From Roridomyces roridus (lineage: Eukaryota > Basidiomycota > Agaricomycetes > Agaricales > Mycenaceae), in the NCBI GenBank assembly GCA_029378245.1, contig JARKIF010000180.1, forward strand, positions 1-63,608: DNA of 63,608 bases, given 5' to 3'. Below, in pieces: positions 11,278 to 23,793 of this stretch; within the stretch, counting starts at the first letter, position 1, and every line of letters starts with the position of its first letter. The translations under genes were made by a program, and so were the position numbers. A model generated the notes under the pieces. That model ran no database searches. It was not told the DNA's origin and saw only the letters and a program-made list of their open reading frames with translations.

Positions 11278-11504
11278 GTGCGATAGCTCTTGCAGCATGC
11301 TCGCCTGGAGCAGAAAACCGTTCAAAATCAGAACAGAGGCCAAGGTGGTGGCTGAAATCAAGGACCGAGTGTGATCCGACGGGCCTCTCTCACCCTCAGC
11401 GTCATGCCACACTAAAGGCACTCCTTCCCGTCCACTCACACAATCCGCAGCAGCCCTGGCCGCGCAGAAGTAAACGATAATAAGCCGTCTATCTCCAACT
11501 TGCC
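11278..11504. promoter_or_regulatory. Bidirectional promoter between MED21 and an unknown gene
   Basis: The two start codons point away from each other and are separated by 227 bp. The interval must hold both core promoters and 5' leaders. No clear TATA box or named operator is visible. Confidence 0.45.
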
Positions 11505-12496
11505 ATGATCCTTCCCGACGAAAAGTCCCCTACCATGCCTTCAGCATCCCAGCCTCCGCCCCCGTACATGGCCGGGCAGGCAAATCCTAACGGGCTCCCG
11601 CCGTTTCCCCACTGTCGCCCAGCGATGACACTGTCCACTCTACCGTCTCATCTGCTACTCCAGATCGTCCATATGACATTCCCACAAACGCCCGGAATCG
11701 ACGAAGGGAGGCTGGAGCGCCAGAGGAAGACGCTCTACTGGATGTCGGTGAGTCTGAGGCTGGTGAATAGAGCGCTGTACATTGGTTCGTGGTCTCGTCA
11801 ATTCTCCACCGCCTGCATTTACATTTTGGATTCACAGCAAGCATGCACATCCTCCGGTCGACCTACCTCCCAGCCTACGACTCCCTCGTTCGCTCTCCCT
11901 ACTCCTCCGACCCCTTCCCCCTCCCCACGTCACCTCAATCCGCTTTCGCACCTCCAACGCCCACGGACATCCGTCTCGGCACCATCCAGCGCGAAACTGC
12001 CACCCTCGATCTCTTCATCGCCCTCAAAGTCCGCGAAGACGTCTGGCTCGACGATTCAGAGCTGCACCTCGAGCGGGACGAATCCTTCAAAGACATCTTC
12101 GACCTCACACAACCGCGCAGCAGGTTGGAAGACCTTGTCCGTGTATACGGCGTGCGTGAGGGGGTCATTACAACCGATGGACTCGCTCCACCGTATTCTG
12201 GGTATGGTTCAGGGAACCTCACGCCCTCGCCGACCTCCGGGGTGTTCCGTACCCCTGCTGTTGTGCATTCCTCCTCTGGGAAGGGAAAACAAGTCGTTCG
12301 CTCGCTGAAACCTGCACCGCTACAATTCTCCAGCCTATCCATCTCCTTTTCACCAAGGAGAGTCGGGCTGGTGCTCACAACGGCGGGCAAGTCCAGGCGG
12401 ACGATCGTCGAGACGGAGCGGACAAGGGATGAGCGCTTGGAGTCTGCGGCGAAGCGGTTGGTTAGATTGTTGGCCAAGTTCTTGGATGAGCGGTGA
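11505..12496 (+). CDS. Conserved hypothetical protein with F-box-like N-terminus
   Basis: This is a two-exon gene. Exon 1 starts at 11505 with a proline-rich lead and then LSTLPSHLLLQIVHMTFP, which resembles the start of an F-box helix, followed by WMSVSLRLVNRALYI. A GT-AG intron (about 11784-11837) joins LYI to ASMHILRSTYLP. Exon 2 has a serine/proline-rich stretch, a more conserved core (RETATLDLFIALKVREDVWL, RLEDLVRVYGVREGV) and a basic C-terminal helix (RDERLESAAKRLVRLLAKFL), ending at 12496. I do not recognise a defined family. The F-box reading is tentative, because only the first helix-like segment is visible. Its head-to-head position with MED21 suggests a housekeeping expression level. 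Confidence 0.7.
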
Positions 12497-12841
12497 TTGA
12501 AAACCCATGTATCCTATCCGTTTGTATCCATAAGCAGAGTGTACTTTTTTCCACATCAAATCCATCATCAATACTGAACGCCAATGTCCAAATTAGGAAG
12601 GAAGGTTGATTTCGTTCGGTCGTGTACTCGAACTGGATGTCAAGGTGAAAAAGTCGTATTTGTCGATACCTCGGCAAGATTTTCATGACTGGAAGAAATC
12701 AACAACTTCAAATCACGGCACATGTCGAATTTCACGACTTTTCGTGGTCTCGTTCCCACCAACCTCAAAACGTGGAACGGCATATATCGTAAAAGAAAAG
12801 GATACATTCAGCGTAATAGTTAATTGGAAACATATTTTGCT

Positions 12842-13705
12842 TCAATTCGCAGCCCTCTCGCCCTTCTTGACAAACCTCCCCAAGCGCCTCCAAAACACGC
12901 TCTCCTCCTCACCATCATAGTTGGCAGGCTCCCACGTCTCACCCTCCTTCCAGATACTCTCCCCACTCTCATCGACGAGCTCCTCAACCCATTTGAACGT
13001 CGGACGATCGAGACAACACCCATCAAACACCTTTCCCCAGATCGGCGTCCAGAATGCCTGCCACCAAACGACGTCGGCGCGATGGTGCCGGACGTGTTCG
13101 TTTAGAAGGAGGGCGCCGCCTGGTACGAGGACGTCGTTTGCCAGAGCGCGGATAGTGAGGTCTGGGGCGGGAACGGAGCAGAGGGTTAGGCTTGATATGA
13201 TTGTGTCGACTTGGCCGTTGGTGGAAGAGAGGATCGAGGCAGCGTCCTCTGCGCCGCAAGACAGAATAAGGAGCGTGTCGTCCGCTTCGGTGAAACCATA
13301 TTCCTGCGCTTTGGCGCGGAGCTGGGTGTGCATGAGGGTGTTGGGTTCCAGCGCGACGTATTTCGATACTTTGGTGCGGTCGAGGTATTTTGCTGCGTGG
13401 GCGTGTCCTTTGAAATCGAGTCAGCAACTTGAAGTAAGATGGATTGGTGACTTACCCGCCCCAATATCGAGTACAACACCCTTCGCATGCGGCGTGATAA
13501 GATTCTCCTTATCCTCCCGCTGACCCTCGTCACCCCCGTTTCCAAAAGGAACCCAAATCCCCGCCATGCTGATGCGGGAGAGGGCGAGAGGGTTGAATAC
13601 GATGGACGGGGACGCGTAGATTGCCTTGAAGATACCCGGCAAGCCGAATGAAATGGCTACACGCAGGGTATCTATGACCTCGAATACAGCAGTTCGGAAC
13701 CTCAT
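12842..13705 (-). CDS. SAM-dependent methyltransferase-like protein (METTL7-like), copy 1
   Basis: This is a class I methyltransferase fold protein. The N-terminus (MRFRTAVFEVIDTLRV...) includes a hydrophobic segment and the motif SRISMAGIWVPFGNGGD. The SAM-binding motif I, GVVLDIGAG (near 13480), precedes a GT-AG intron. Exon 2 continues with KYVALEPNTLMH, a plausible acidic motif II region, then LLILSCGAEDAASIL, SLTLCSVPAPD and a conserved FWTPIWGKVFDGCC near the C-terminus, ending ...VKKGERAAN at 12842. Animal METTL7 proteins are lipid-droplet or ER-associated alkyl thiol methyltransferases; fungal relatives are uncharacterised. A second copy lies immediately upstream at 14314-15189 in the same orientation. 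Both flanks are also similar, so this is a tandem gene duplication. Confidence 0.82.
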
Positions 13706-14313
13706 ATTTTTTCTGTGTTGGGGGAAGTTTGGGGGGAGAGGTTGACAAGGGAAGAGCACCAAACAAACACCGCCTGCAAATTTATACTGATGGGTCGTGA
13801 TCCCAACAGATTCCACGTCTGCAGTTGGTCCGTGCGCCCCATCGGCTTTTTACCACTCCGGTTAACGACCACCCCCGGAGGCGACTCGGACTCAACTTCG
13901 CGGAGAGACCTTGACCCGCTTCCCAACCGCTTCTGGTGTTAAATTCCGCATTATAATTTATTCCCGACGCTTCGCTGTCTCTGAGCGACGTAGAAGATCA
14001 TAATAATACGACGGGAAGAAAAAACGGTCGAGTTTGGTGATGACTGATGCGTCCAATCAATCCATCACGACTGAACGCCAATCTCCAAATTGGGAAGGAG
14101 ACGTGATTTGGCTTCGATATGAGCTCGGGAGGGATGTCATATGTCATCTATAGGCTCTGTGGACGTGTAAATAGTATTCACACTATTGGCTTGCAGGATG
14201 AATATCCAGTGGACGACTACGTAGAATTATGTGAGTTTTCACTGGATCATTCCCACAGCCATCAAAAAGATACATCGCAGCTCGAAGAGGTACATAGAAC
14301 AAGGAACAAATAC

Positions 14314-15189
14314 TCAAAGCAACTTCAGTTCCCCTTTTTTGACAAATTGGCCGAAGCGCCGCCAAAACAAAGTCTCCTCGTTGCCCTCAACCAAGTCAAA
14401 CGGCGCCCAAATACTTCCCTCCTTCCAGATACTCTCTCCATTTTCATCCACGGCTCCCTCAATCAACTTGTGCGTGGGGCGGTTCAAGCAGCACCCATCA
14501 AACACCTTGCCCCAGATGGGCGTCCAAAAACTCTGCCACCACGCGACATCCGAACGAGGGTGGAGGACGTGCTCATGAAAGAGAAGTACACCGCCCGGTG
14601 CGAGGACGTCGGATGCAAGCGAGTGGATGACTTGTTTCGGGGAAGGCACGGAGCAGAGGGTGAGGATGGATATGATGGTCTGAACTTGGCCGTCGGTGGA
14701 TGAGAGGATCGAGGCCGTGTCCTCGGCTCCGCAGGATAGAATGAGGAGGGAATCGTCGGCTTCTGTGAAACCGAATTCCTTCGCCCTCTCGCGGATGGCC
14801 TCGTGCATGAGCGTATTGGGCTCGAGAGCGACATATTTTGACACTTTGGCTCGGTCGAGGTATTTCGCCGTGTATCCATGTCCTGAATTCCCGTCAGCGG
14901 AGGCTTGAAAACTGTAATTTATATACATACCTGCTCCGATATCGAGTACCACTCCCGTGGCATGCGGAGTGATGAGTTTCTCTTTATCGGGGCGCGAGTT
15001 TATATCCCCGCCGTTGCCGAAAGGAATCCATACTTTGGCCATGCTGATACGGGAGAGGGCGGTGGGGTTAAAAATGAGGGAAGGGGAAGCGTAAATGGCT
15101 TTGAGGACATCCGACAACGAGAAAAGCACTGCGAAGCGAATTTGTCCGAGAATATCGGCCGCCAGTCGGACCGCGGCGTCGAATTTCAT
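14314..15189 (-). CDS. SAM-dependent methyltransferase-like protein (METTL7-like), copy 2
   Basis: This is the upstream member of the tandem pair. It starts at 15189 (MKFDAAVRLAADILGQIRF) and ends at 14314. Motifs parallel copy 1: SRISMAKVWIPFGNGGD, motif I VVLDIGAG, then HGYTAKYLDRAKVSKYVALE, LILSCGAEDTASILSS, LTLCSVPSP and FWTPIWGKVFDGCCLNRP. A 48-nt intron (14883-14930) lies between DIGAG and HGY. It has GTATGT and CAG borders, is a multiple of three and has no stop, so a retained intron would add 16 residues without breaking the frame. Differences from copy 1 are spread along the protein, so the duplication is not very recent. Methyl acceptor unknown. Confidence 0.82.
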   Translation of the reverse strand: MKFDAAVRLAADILGQIRFAVLFSLSDVLKAIYASPSLIFNPTALSRISMAKVWIPFGNGGDINSRPDKEKLITPHATGVVLDIGAGMYINYSFQASADGNSGHGYTAKYLDRAKVSKYVALEPNTLMHEAIRERAKEFGFTEADDSLLILSCGAEDTASILSSTDGQVQTIISILTLCSVPSPKQVIHSLASDVLAPGGVLLFHEHVLHPRSDVAWWQSFWTPIWGKVFDGCCLNRPTHKLIEGAVDENGESIWKEGSIWAPFDLVEGNEETLFWRRFGQFVKKGELKLL

Positions 15190-15677
15190 TTTTACGCAGC
15201 AGGGGGATGGGGGATATAAGTAGGAAGGTCACCAAACCGTCTCTATGTGTCGCCGCGCTGATGAATGATCAACAGATTCCACGTCCTTCGGCGATTTCAA
15301 ACTGGCACTGCGGGCCTGTCCGTTCCACGTGACTGCTTTGGATTCTACAAGACAAATGGAAGAAAGAAGTGGTCAATGTGTTTGCTTGCCGTTCAGTAAA
15401 GTCTCGCAGAGGGGCTCTGCGGGGCTGTAAGGCATCATGTAAGATCGGCCATCAAAACGCCTCCGTAAGCATCCGGAAACAGAAATCACGTCTCGGTCGG
15501 CGGACTCGGAGCTCTGCCGATCCTTACGCTTCTTTTCCACTACCTCCCTCTTCACTGCGCACATAGAAGAAAGAGTGCAAAGCTGCCAGACTAGAACTGT
15601 CTGAGAAGAGCCAATCGTGCGTCACCCACTTCTTTCCCAGCGATGCTTTACTGAGACCGACGACAAAAAAGGCGACG
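15190..15677. other. Divergent intergenic region (methyltransferase / AUR1 promoters)
   Basis: This holds the 5' flanks of the minus-strand methyltransferase and of plus-strand AUR1. Its left part still resembles the 5' flank of methyltransferase copy 1, sharing CAACAGATTCCACGTC near 15270 and 13805. No coding frame or RNA gene was recognised. Confidence 0.4.
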
Positions 15678-17069
15678 ATGGCAAGAACCTATGTGCCCCC
15701 TGCGGTGGCGGTAAAGCAGACTGCTCTGACGATTTACCGTGCATTCATTGCTGCGGTCGGACGTCTGGACAAGTCGCTGTCCCCCAGGGACAATATAGAA
15801 CGACTGAGGCGCCACAAGTGGACCTGGTCCGACTCGATCTATATCTTCCACTTCCTGTCCCTCGTCTTTTGGCTGCCTATAATGCCATCATACCCCCTCA
15901 GATTCGTGATACCCGTGCTGTTCTCCATAGGCCTGCTCCTGCCCTTGACGTCGCAGTTCCTCATTCCCGCGAGCCCCATTCTCGCATGGCTCCTCATGTA
16001 CTTCACCTCCCAATTCATGCCCAAGACGTGGAGGCCCACCATCTCCGTCACCCTCCTTCCCACCCTCGAATCCGTCCTGTTCGGAGCCAACATCTCCGAC
16101 ATACTCACCCGTTTCACGCACCCCATCCTGGATGTGATCGCATGGCTTCCATACGGTCTCATTCACTTCACGTTCCCCTTCGTCATTGCTGCCTTCACCT
16201 GGCTATTCCGGCCTAAAGAGGCGCTGCACCTCTGGGCCCGTGCGTTTGGTTGGCTCAACTACGCCGGTGTCCTCTTCCAAATCCTCTTCCCCTGCGCCGC
16301 GCCATGGTACGAAGTCATCCACGGCCTCACACCGGCCAACTACGCCATGAGCGGCTCCCCCGGTGGCCTGCTGCGGATCGATCGCCTATTTCACGGCAAC
16401 GGCTACACCGTGACATTCACCAACTCCCCCCTCGTGTTCGGTGCCCTCCCGTCGCTGCACGCGGCATGCGGGACGATGGAGGCCCTTTTCCTCGCCCACT
16501 TCTTCCCGCAGACGACGCGTTACGTGTGGACGTACGTAGGGGTGCTCTACTGGTCCACCATGTACCTCTCGCACCACTACCTCATTGACCTCGTCGCGGG
16601 AGGCTGCATGGCCATATTCTTCTTCTACGCCTTCCTTCCGGACGAGTTCAAGAGTACCGCAGCCGCCACCTCACCACCAGGCACTTCGCCTCGTGCTGCA
16701 GCCGCACGGGCCAAGTACGAGGCCTATGACCTGGAAGCGCCCATCCGGGGTGGCGGTGGCGCACGTGCGGCGGATTACGACCTTTCGGAGGGTTCGCAGG
16801 CATCGGATGAGGAGGAGGTGCCGGATATCGCGTATCGGTCACCTATTCCTGGGAGTGGCCCCACTATGGGCGATGGCAAGCCCAATGGCGCTGGGCCAGG
16901 ACGAGGGAAGCGCGGTTCAGGTGCTGGTAGGAGTCATAGACACACGGCGAGTATCGCCAGTCTTATCCGTGAGGGTGAGAGGGGGCCGGATGATGCATGG
17001 AGTGCTGCCAGCCCTTTGGGTGCTACGTTCCTCGATTCGGCGGGAGACGTGGAGAGTGGCAGGCGGTAG
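15678..17069 (+). CDS. AUR1: Inositol phosphorylceramide synthase catalytic subunit
   Basis: This intronless 463-residue protein matches fungal Aur1, the Golgi enzyme that moves phosphoinositol from phosphatidylinositol to ceramide and commits sphingolipids to the complex form. Several membrane helices are evident (IFHFLSLVFWLPIMPSYPL, FVIPVLFSIGLLLPL, GLIHFTFPFVIAAFTWLF, AFGWLNYAGVLFQILFP). The lipid-phosphatase-like catalytic motifs are present. One is GALPSLHAACGTMEAL (near residues 255-270) and the other STMYLSHHYLIDLVAGG (near 295-310), with the His-His-Asp residues. APWYEVIHGLTPANY is also a family signature. The C-terminal 120 residues form a hydrophilic acidic and basic tail (SEGSQASDEEEVPD). 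The start at 15678 puts a normal-length N-terminus before the first helix. Confidence 0.93.
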   Translation: MARTYVPPAVAVKQTALTIYRAFIAAVGRLDKSLSPRDNIERLRRHKWTWSDSIYIFHFLSLVFWLPIMPSYPLRFVIPVLFSIGLLLPLTSQFLIPASPILAWLLMYFTSQFMPKTWRPTISVTLLPTLESVLFGANISDILTRFTHPILDVIAWLPYGLIHFTFPFVIAAFTWLFRPKEALHLWARAFGWLNYAGVLFQILFPCAAPWYEVIHGLTPANYAMSGSPGGLLRIDRLFHGNGYTVTFTNSPLVFGALPSLHAACGTMEALFLAHFFPQTTRYVWTYVGVLYWSTMYLSHHYLIDLVAGGCMAIFFFYAFLPDEFKSTAAATSPPGTSPRAAAARAKYEAYDLEAPIRGGGGARAADYDLSEGSQASDEEEVPDIAYRSPIPGSGPTMGDGKPNGAGPGRGKRGSGAGRSHRHTASIASLIREGERGPDDAWSAASPLGATFLDSAGDVESGRR

Positions 17070-17194
17070 TATGGCTCATACTTATTCAGAGAAACACGTA
17101 CAGTCTCTCTCTCGCAGTTTTAATAGTGATTGTGGCTCGGATTTTATGCGCTTACCAAATCATATATCGGCTAACCCCTTGTATTCGCTCCGCC

Positions 17195-18784
17195 ATGTCG
17201 AAAAAGTCGACCTTCCCATGGACGGTGTTCAGCGCCAACACGTTGAGGCCCATGGTCGCAGAGATTATGCGCTCCGGCAATTGTGCAAACCCGGGCTTGA
17301 ACAAGGAAGCTTCATTGGCGCTGCTTGAAAAAATCGAGAAACATGGCTGTATGTCTGCATCACTGGTACATACACCCAAGGCTGACGACTTTCTTGCTTA
17401 GTGGATACTGCACTGAAGGATTACGCGCCCGCAAAGGGAGCTGCGTCTACGTCGACTGCTTCCAAACGCAAACACGCGGAGGAGCCAGATGAGGATGATG
17501 AGGATGAAGACAGCGCTGAACCTCCTCCAAAGCGAAGAGGCAGTCGGGCGTCTCGGAGACGTGACCAAGAGAAAGAAGAAGAACAAGAGGAAGCTACCGA
17601 CTCTCCCCGACGATCTTCTCGCAGACGTGCAAAAGCTGATCAGGAGGAAGATGACGAAGAAGAAGAGGTTTCTGCACCTCTTCCAAAACGTCGGGGCCGA
17701 CCGCCGAAGAGACGCGACGAAGATCAGGTTGCCGCTGCCCCAAAACGACGCGGCCGTCCTCCAAAGCAATCGACGAGCGTGTCTGCCCCTGTTCGCGCCA
17801 GCACGCGGTCAAGGAGTCGCCCAGGCCCTGGTTTGCAGACGCGGCGTCAGGCGGCGCAGTCTGCTTCGGCACGTTCACCAGTCAAGCCCAAGCCCGCTTC
17901 TGTCCGTTCGCGATCAGGTGCACGCAAGGCGGTTGGTGCTTCTGCTCCCTTGTCTACCGGGAAGCCCAAAAGCAAGGCGATTTTCGATGGCGTGGAGCTT
18001 GTCAAGAGGCCAGAGTCTCAGAGGGGCAAGGACGTAGTGCTGGCCAATGGAGTCAATGGCGACGTGGGTCTCAGTGACGAGGACGCTGAAGGAGACATGG
18101 ACGGTATGGAGGTGGATGCATCAAGTCTTGAAAATTCCAACAAGGGTATGGGGCTCCTGCTCTCCCCTGCTCCTGCTGAATTGCTACCAAAGAGAATGAC
18201 CGGTCGTTGCTGGATATCGCCAACGCAGAAAGTGGTACAGAGCCTGACATTGATTTACCGCCCTCCGAAGGTACTGCCGCTCTTCTATCGCCTTTGAAAG
18301 TACTGATTTCTCTTGTCAGAAATTGGATCGCCTGCCCCACAAATCAACGTCGAGCCCATCGACGACCAGATTGAAGAAGCGCGCAACAACGAACTCTCCT
18401 TCCGTGAGTCTCACCCCCCAACACCCTGCTTGTTCTAACGACGCCTAGATATTGGCTCACCCGCGCCCGAAATCACCATAGAGCCTACAGCGGAAGAAGG
18501 CGGACTTGAGGAAAATGGCCATACCAGCGCTGATGGGCTCCTTCGTCCTCGTCTCGGTTCGTCCGTGTCTTCAAACGGTGCAATCGCTAACTTTGATCAC
18601 AGAAATCCGCGCGGGCAGCGTCGAACTCAATCCCGAGTATACCATCCAGGTGTTTTCCCCAGCGCCTTCACAGCATGGGGATGACGAGGATCAGTGGGAC
18701 GGAGAAGCTGCGAATGTAAATGGGAGTCCTGTGCTGCCGGCTGGTTCACAGGCTTCGGGCAGTGGAATGAACTCGCTGGATTGA
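17195..18784 (+). CDS. AT-hook nuclear protein with repeated acidic C-terminal motifs
   Basis: The gene starts at 17195 (MSKKSTFPWTVFSANTLRP), and a GT-AG intron (about 17349-17400) joins EKHG to LDTALKDYAP. The long second exon is highly charged, with an acidic run (DEDDEDEDS), Arg/Lys/Ser clusters and two AT-hook cores, KRRGRPPKRR and KRRGRPPKQ (near 17690-17770), which bind the minor groove of AT-rich DNA. Four further short introns can be placed so that the frame stays open to the stop at 18784. They reveal a loose repeat, EIGSPAPQINVEP then DIGSPAPEITIEP, with a weaker third copy EIRAGSVELNPEYTIQV. The likely role is a chromatin-associated protein. No catalytic domain is seen. Confidence 0.75.
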
Positions 18785-18879
18785 AGAAAATATCTTGCTT
18801 CTGATTTTTTTTTCCATGGTGTAATTACTCCGAATGTAACTTGACATGTGATCAACGCGTCTCCTCGACTTGCACGCTC

Positions 18880-20601
18880 ATGTCTCCTCAAAATGCATAC
18901 CGGCGCCTGGATGCGCAACGAGCAGGACCCAGTCAGGGGAATCCAGCACCCTCCGATGACTCCAAGAAACGACCCAGGAGCCCGTCGCTGGAGCTCATTG
19001 AGACTGGAGTCCCTGGGCAAGGGCCAGCTTCAAAGCGCGTAAAGTTGGACCAACGGATGTAAGTACTATGTAGGTCTCTCGCCTCCTCGCCGATTCTTCA
19101 TATCAACTCTCTTTTTGCAGGTCGGTTGGCGGTAGTGAGAAGGCGATCTCAAACCGCGCAATTCCCGGAGGGAATCTGAACAAAGGGACTAGTGCAGATG
19201 CGAAGGTCCGATAATGGTGAACACTGGACGTTTCTTCCGCTTTACTGACCTCCGTTTCAGAAACCGCCTCGCCCTATGTGGATGAAAGCTATCACGGATA
19301 CACACACCGATGCGGCCAAAGAGAAACTTATGGCGGAAAACAAGAAGCTGAAAGCTGAGGCGCAGAACAAGGATGAAGAATTGGCGCGCTCCAAAGCGGA
19401 GGTGGCACGCTTGCAGGAAGCCAATCGAAGAGCTGCAAGATTCGAGGCGCCCCGAATCAATCCAGAGCCATCATCCTCTTCCTCGTCTCGAGAGCTCGAA
19501 ACGACAAAGAAAAAGCTCCTTCAGGTTGAAGCAGCGTTGTCCAACTCGAGGGATGAAGTCGCAAAACTGAATCACTCGGCGGCGAAGCAGGAACGTCGAA
19601 TTAACGAGTTGCTCTCCCAGCTGAGCTCACTCTCAGCCTCGGCTTCCAATTCCCATTCGAACGATCGCCGAGGGAAAGCGCGAGCGCGGGACGACCTTTC
19701 TACAGACGTTTTCGACAATCGTCTCGACCAGGTCTCCGAGGCTGTTATCAAGTCCGGTGTGGATGACCTCAACGACTCGATCATGTCCTTCGTCACGGAC
19801 GTCCTCGAAGCGGCGGACGGGGTCGTCGCGGGACATCCTATCATTCACCCCATAGAACCGTTCGAAGATTCAGACCGGCCGCTCTTCCTCGCTTTGATGC
19901 AGGACCAGCTAACAACGGACAGCCGCGGCCTCTTACTGGATGCTACGTTCCATGATCACCTGAACGTGGAGCTATACGAGCTCTTTTTCTCCTCGGACGT
20001 CGCACCCGTGCGTATCGACCCGACCGGGTTAGTTCAGAAGGTGTTTGAGCAATTGGCAAGCAAAGGTTTGTAGTACGCCGCCCAACTCTCTTCTTTACTC
20101 ACTTTCAATTTAGAATCCTGGACAGTCGCCCAACGCTGGCGCGCTCTTGCAGCCACCGGTCTCTCCACGCTCATCTCCGATGCCGCATCCTCCTCCATAC
20201 TCGACTTGGCTTCCCGGCTCGTCAAGCTACTCGCCTGGGCCCACGGGCTAACACCCTCTGACTTTGAGTCCCTAAAAACGACTTCCATCCTCCCCAAACT
20301 CCGCACCCTCTTCAACGAGGCGGCGAACCTAGCCATCCGAGCCAGGAGAGACGTCCTTAGCGTGCGCATGTCGATTATTACCCTCAGCCTCAATTCGCCG
20401 CCCTCTAGTAGTACGCTTTACGATCCACGTGAGGCAGACCTAGTATGGCCGGACATGGGCATCGAGAAGGGCGACGAGGTTGTTGGGCGGTATAAATTTG
20501 GTCTGAAGAGGTTGGGGGAAGATGGTGTCAGATTGGATTACCTGGTGAAACCACAGGTCACTACTACGGCCTTGGTGAGAGAGACGTCGAAAAGTTGTTA
20601 G
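18880..20601 (+). CDS. Coiled-coil protein with conserved basidiomycete C-terminal domain (full-length member)
   Basis: This is a four- to five-exon gene. The N-terminus (MSPQNAYRRLDAQRAGPSQ) is basic and Ser/Pro-rich with a possible nuclear signal (SKKRPRSPS, ASKRVKLDQ). A long heptad-like helix follows (EKLMAENKKLKAEAQNKDEE ...), then ELETTKKKLLQVEAALS. The conserved region includes FDNRLDQVSEAVIKSGVDDL, NDSIMSFVTDVLEAADGV, LLLDATFHDHLNVELYELFF and, after an intron near 20071-20112, ESWTVAQRWRALAATGLSTL. About 150 further residues run to the stop at 20599-20601. I do not recognise a named family. A paralogue truncated just after the ESW..QRWRAL motif sits at 26625-28430. Confidence 0.72.
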
Positions 20602-20927
20602 ACTGCTTTACATGCGATACCCTGAAGGAAGGAAGGATTAACATGCGCGGCGCCGCATCGGAGCAGCAGGGGCGCTCGTAACTAGACACATGGGACGTAT
20701 GGAAGGATTACTTGTATGACAATAATGGAGACAACAACGGCTTCCGTTGCGCAAGTGACCGCCCGCGAAGAACACTTTGGTGACTGCTCAATCCAGGGTC
20801 GTTTTCTTCTGAGCAGAACAAGGGCATCACGTTAGGAAGGGTAACTCCTGTTCTCATTCTCTGTATACAAAAACATGGTACATATCGAGGATTGTGAATG
20901 AGCAAAAGAAACTCGCCCCGTCTCCGC
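20602..20927. other. Convergent 3' intergenic region
   Basis: This is the shared 3' space of the coiled-coil gene (+) and the PRP4 kinase gene (-). No coding frame, structured RNA or repeat was recognised. Confidence 0.4.
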
Positions 20928-23627
<2,700 letters not shown>

Positions 23628-23793
23628 ATTTAAGAACACAGTGGGTGGGGCACCGCACGAGACAACAGGAAGAGTAAAGGGCGGAAGGAAAGCCCTATTT
23701 GATTACTTAATCACATTTGATCTCGAAAATCCTGTCCAGAATCTAAGTATTCTACAGTACTACATATACGGCAATGTACATGCAAGAGAAATA

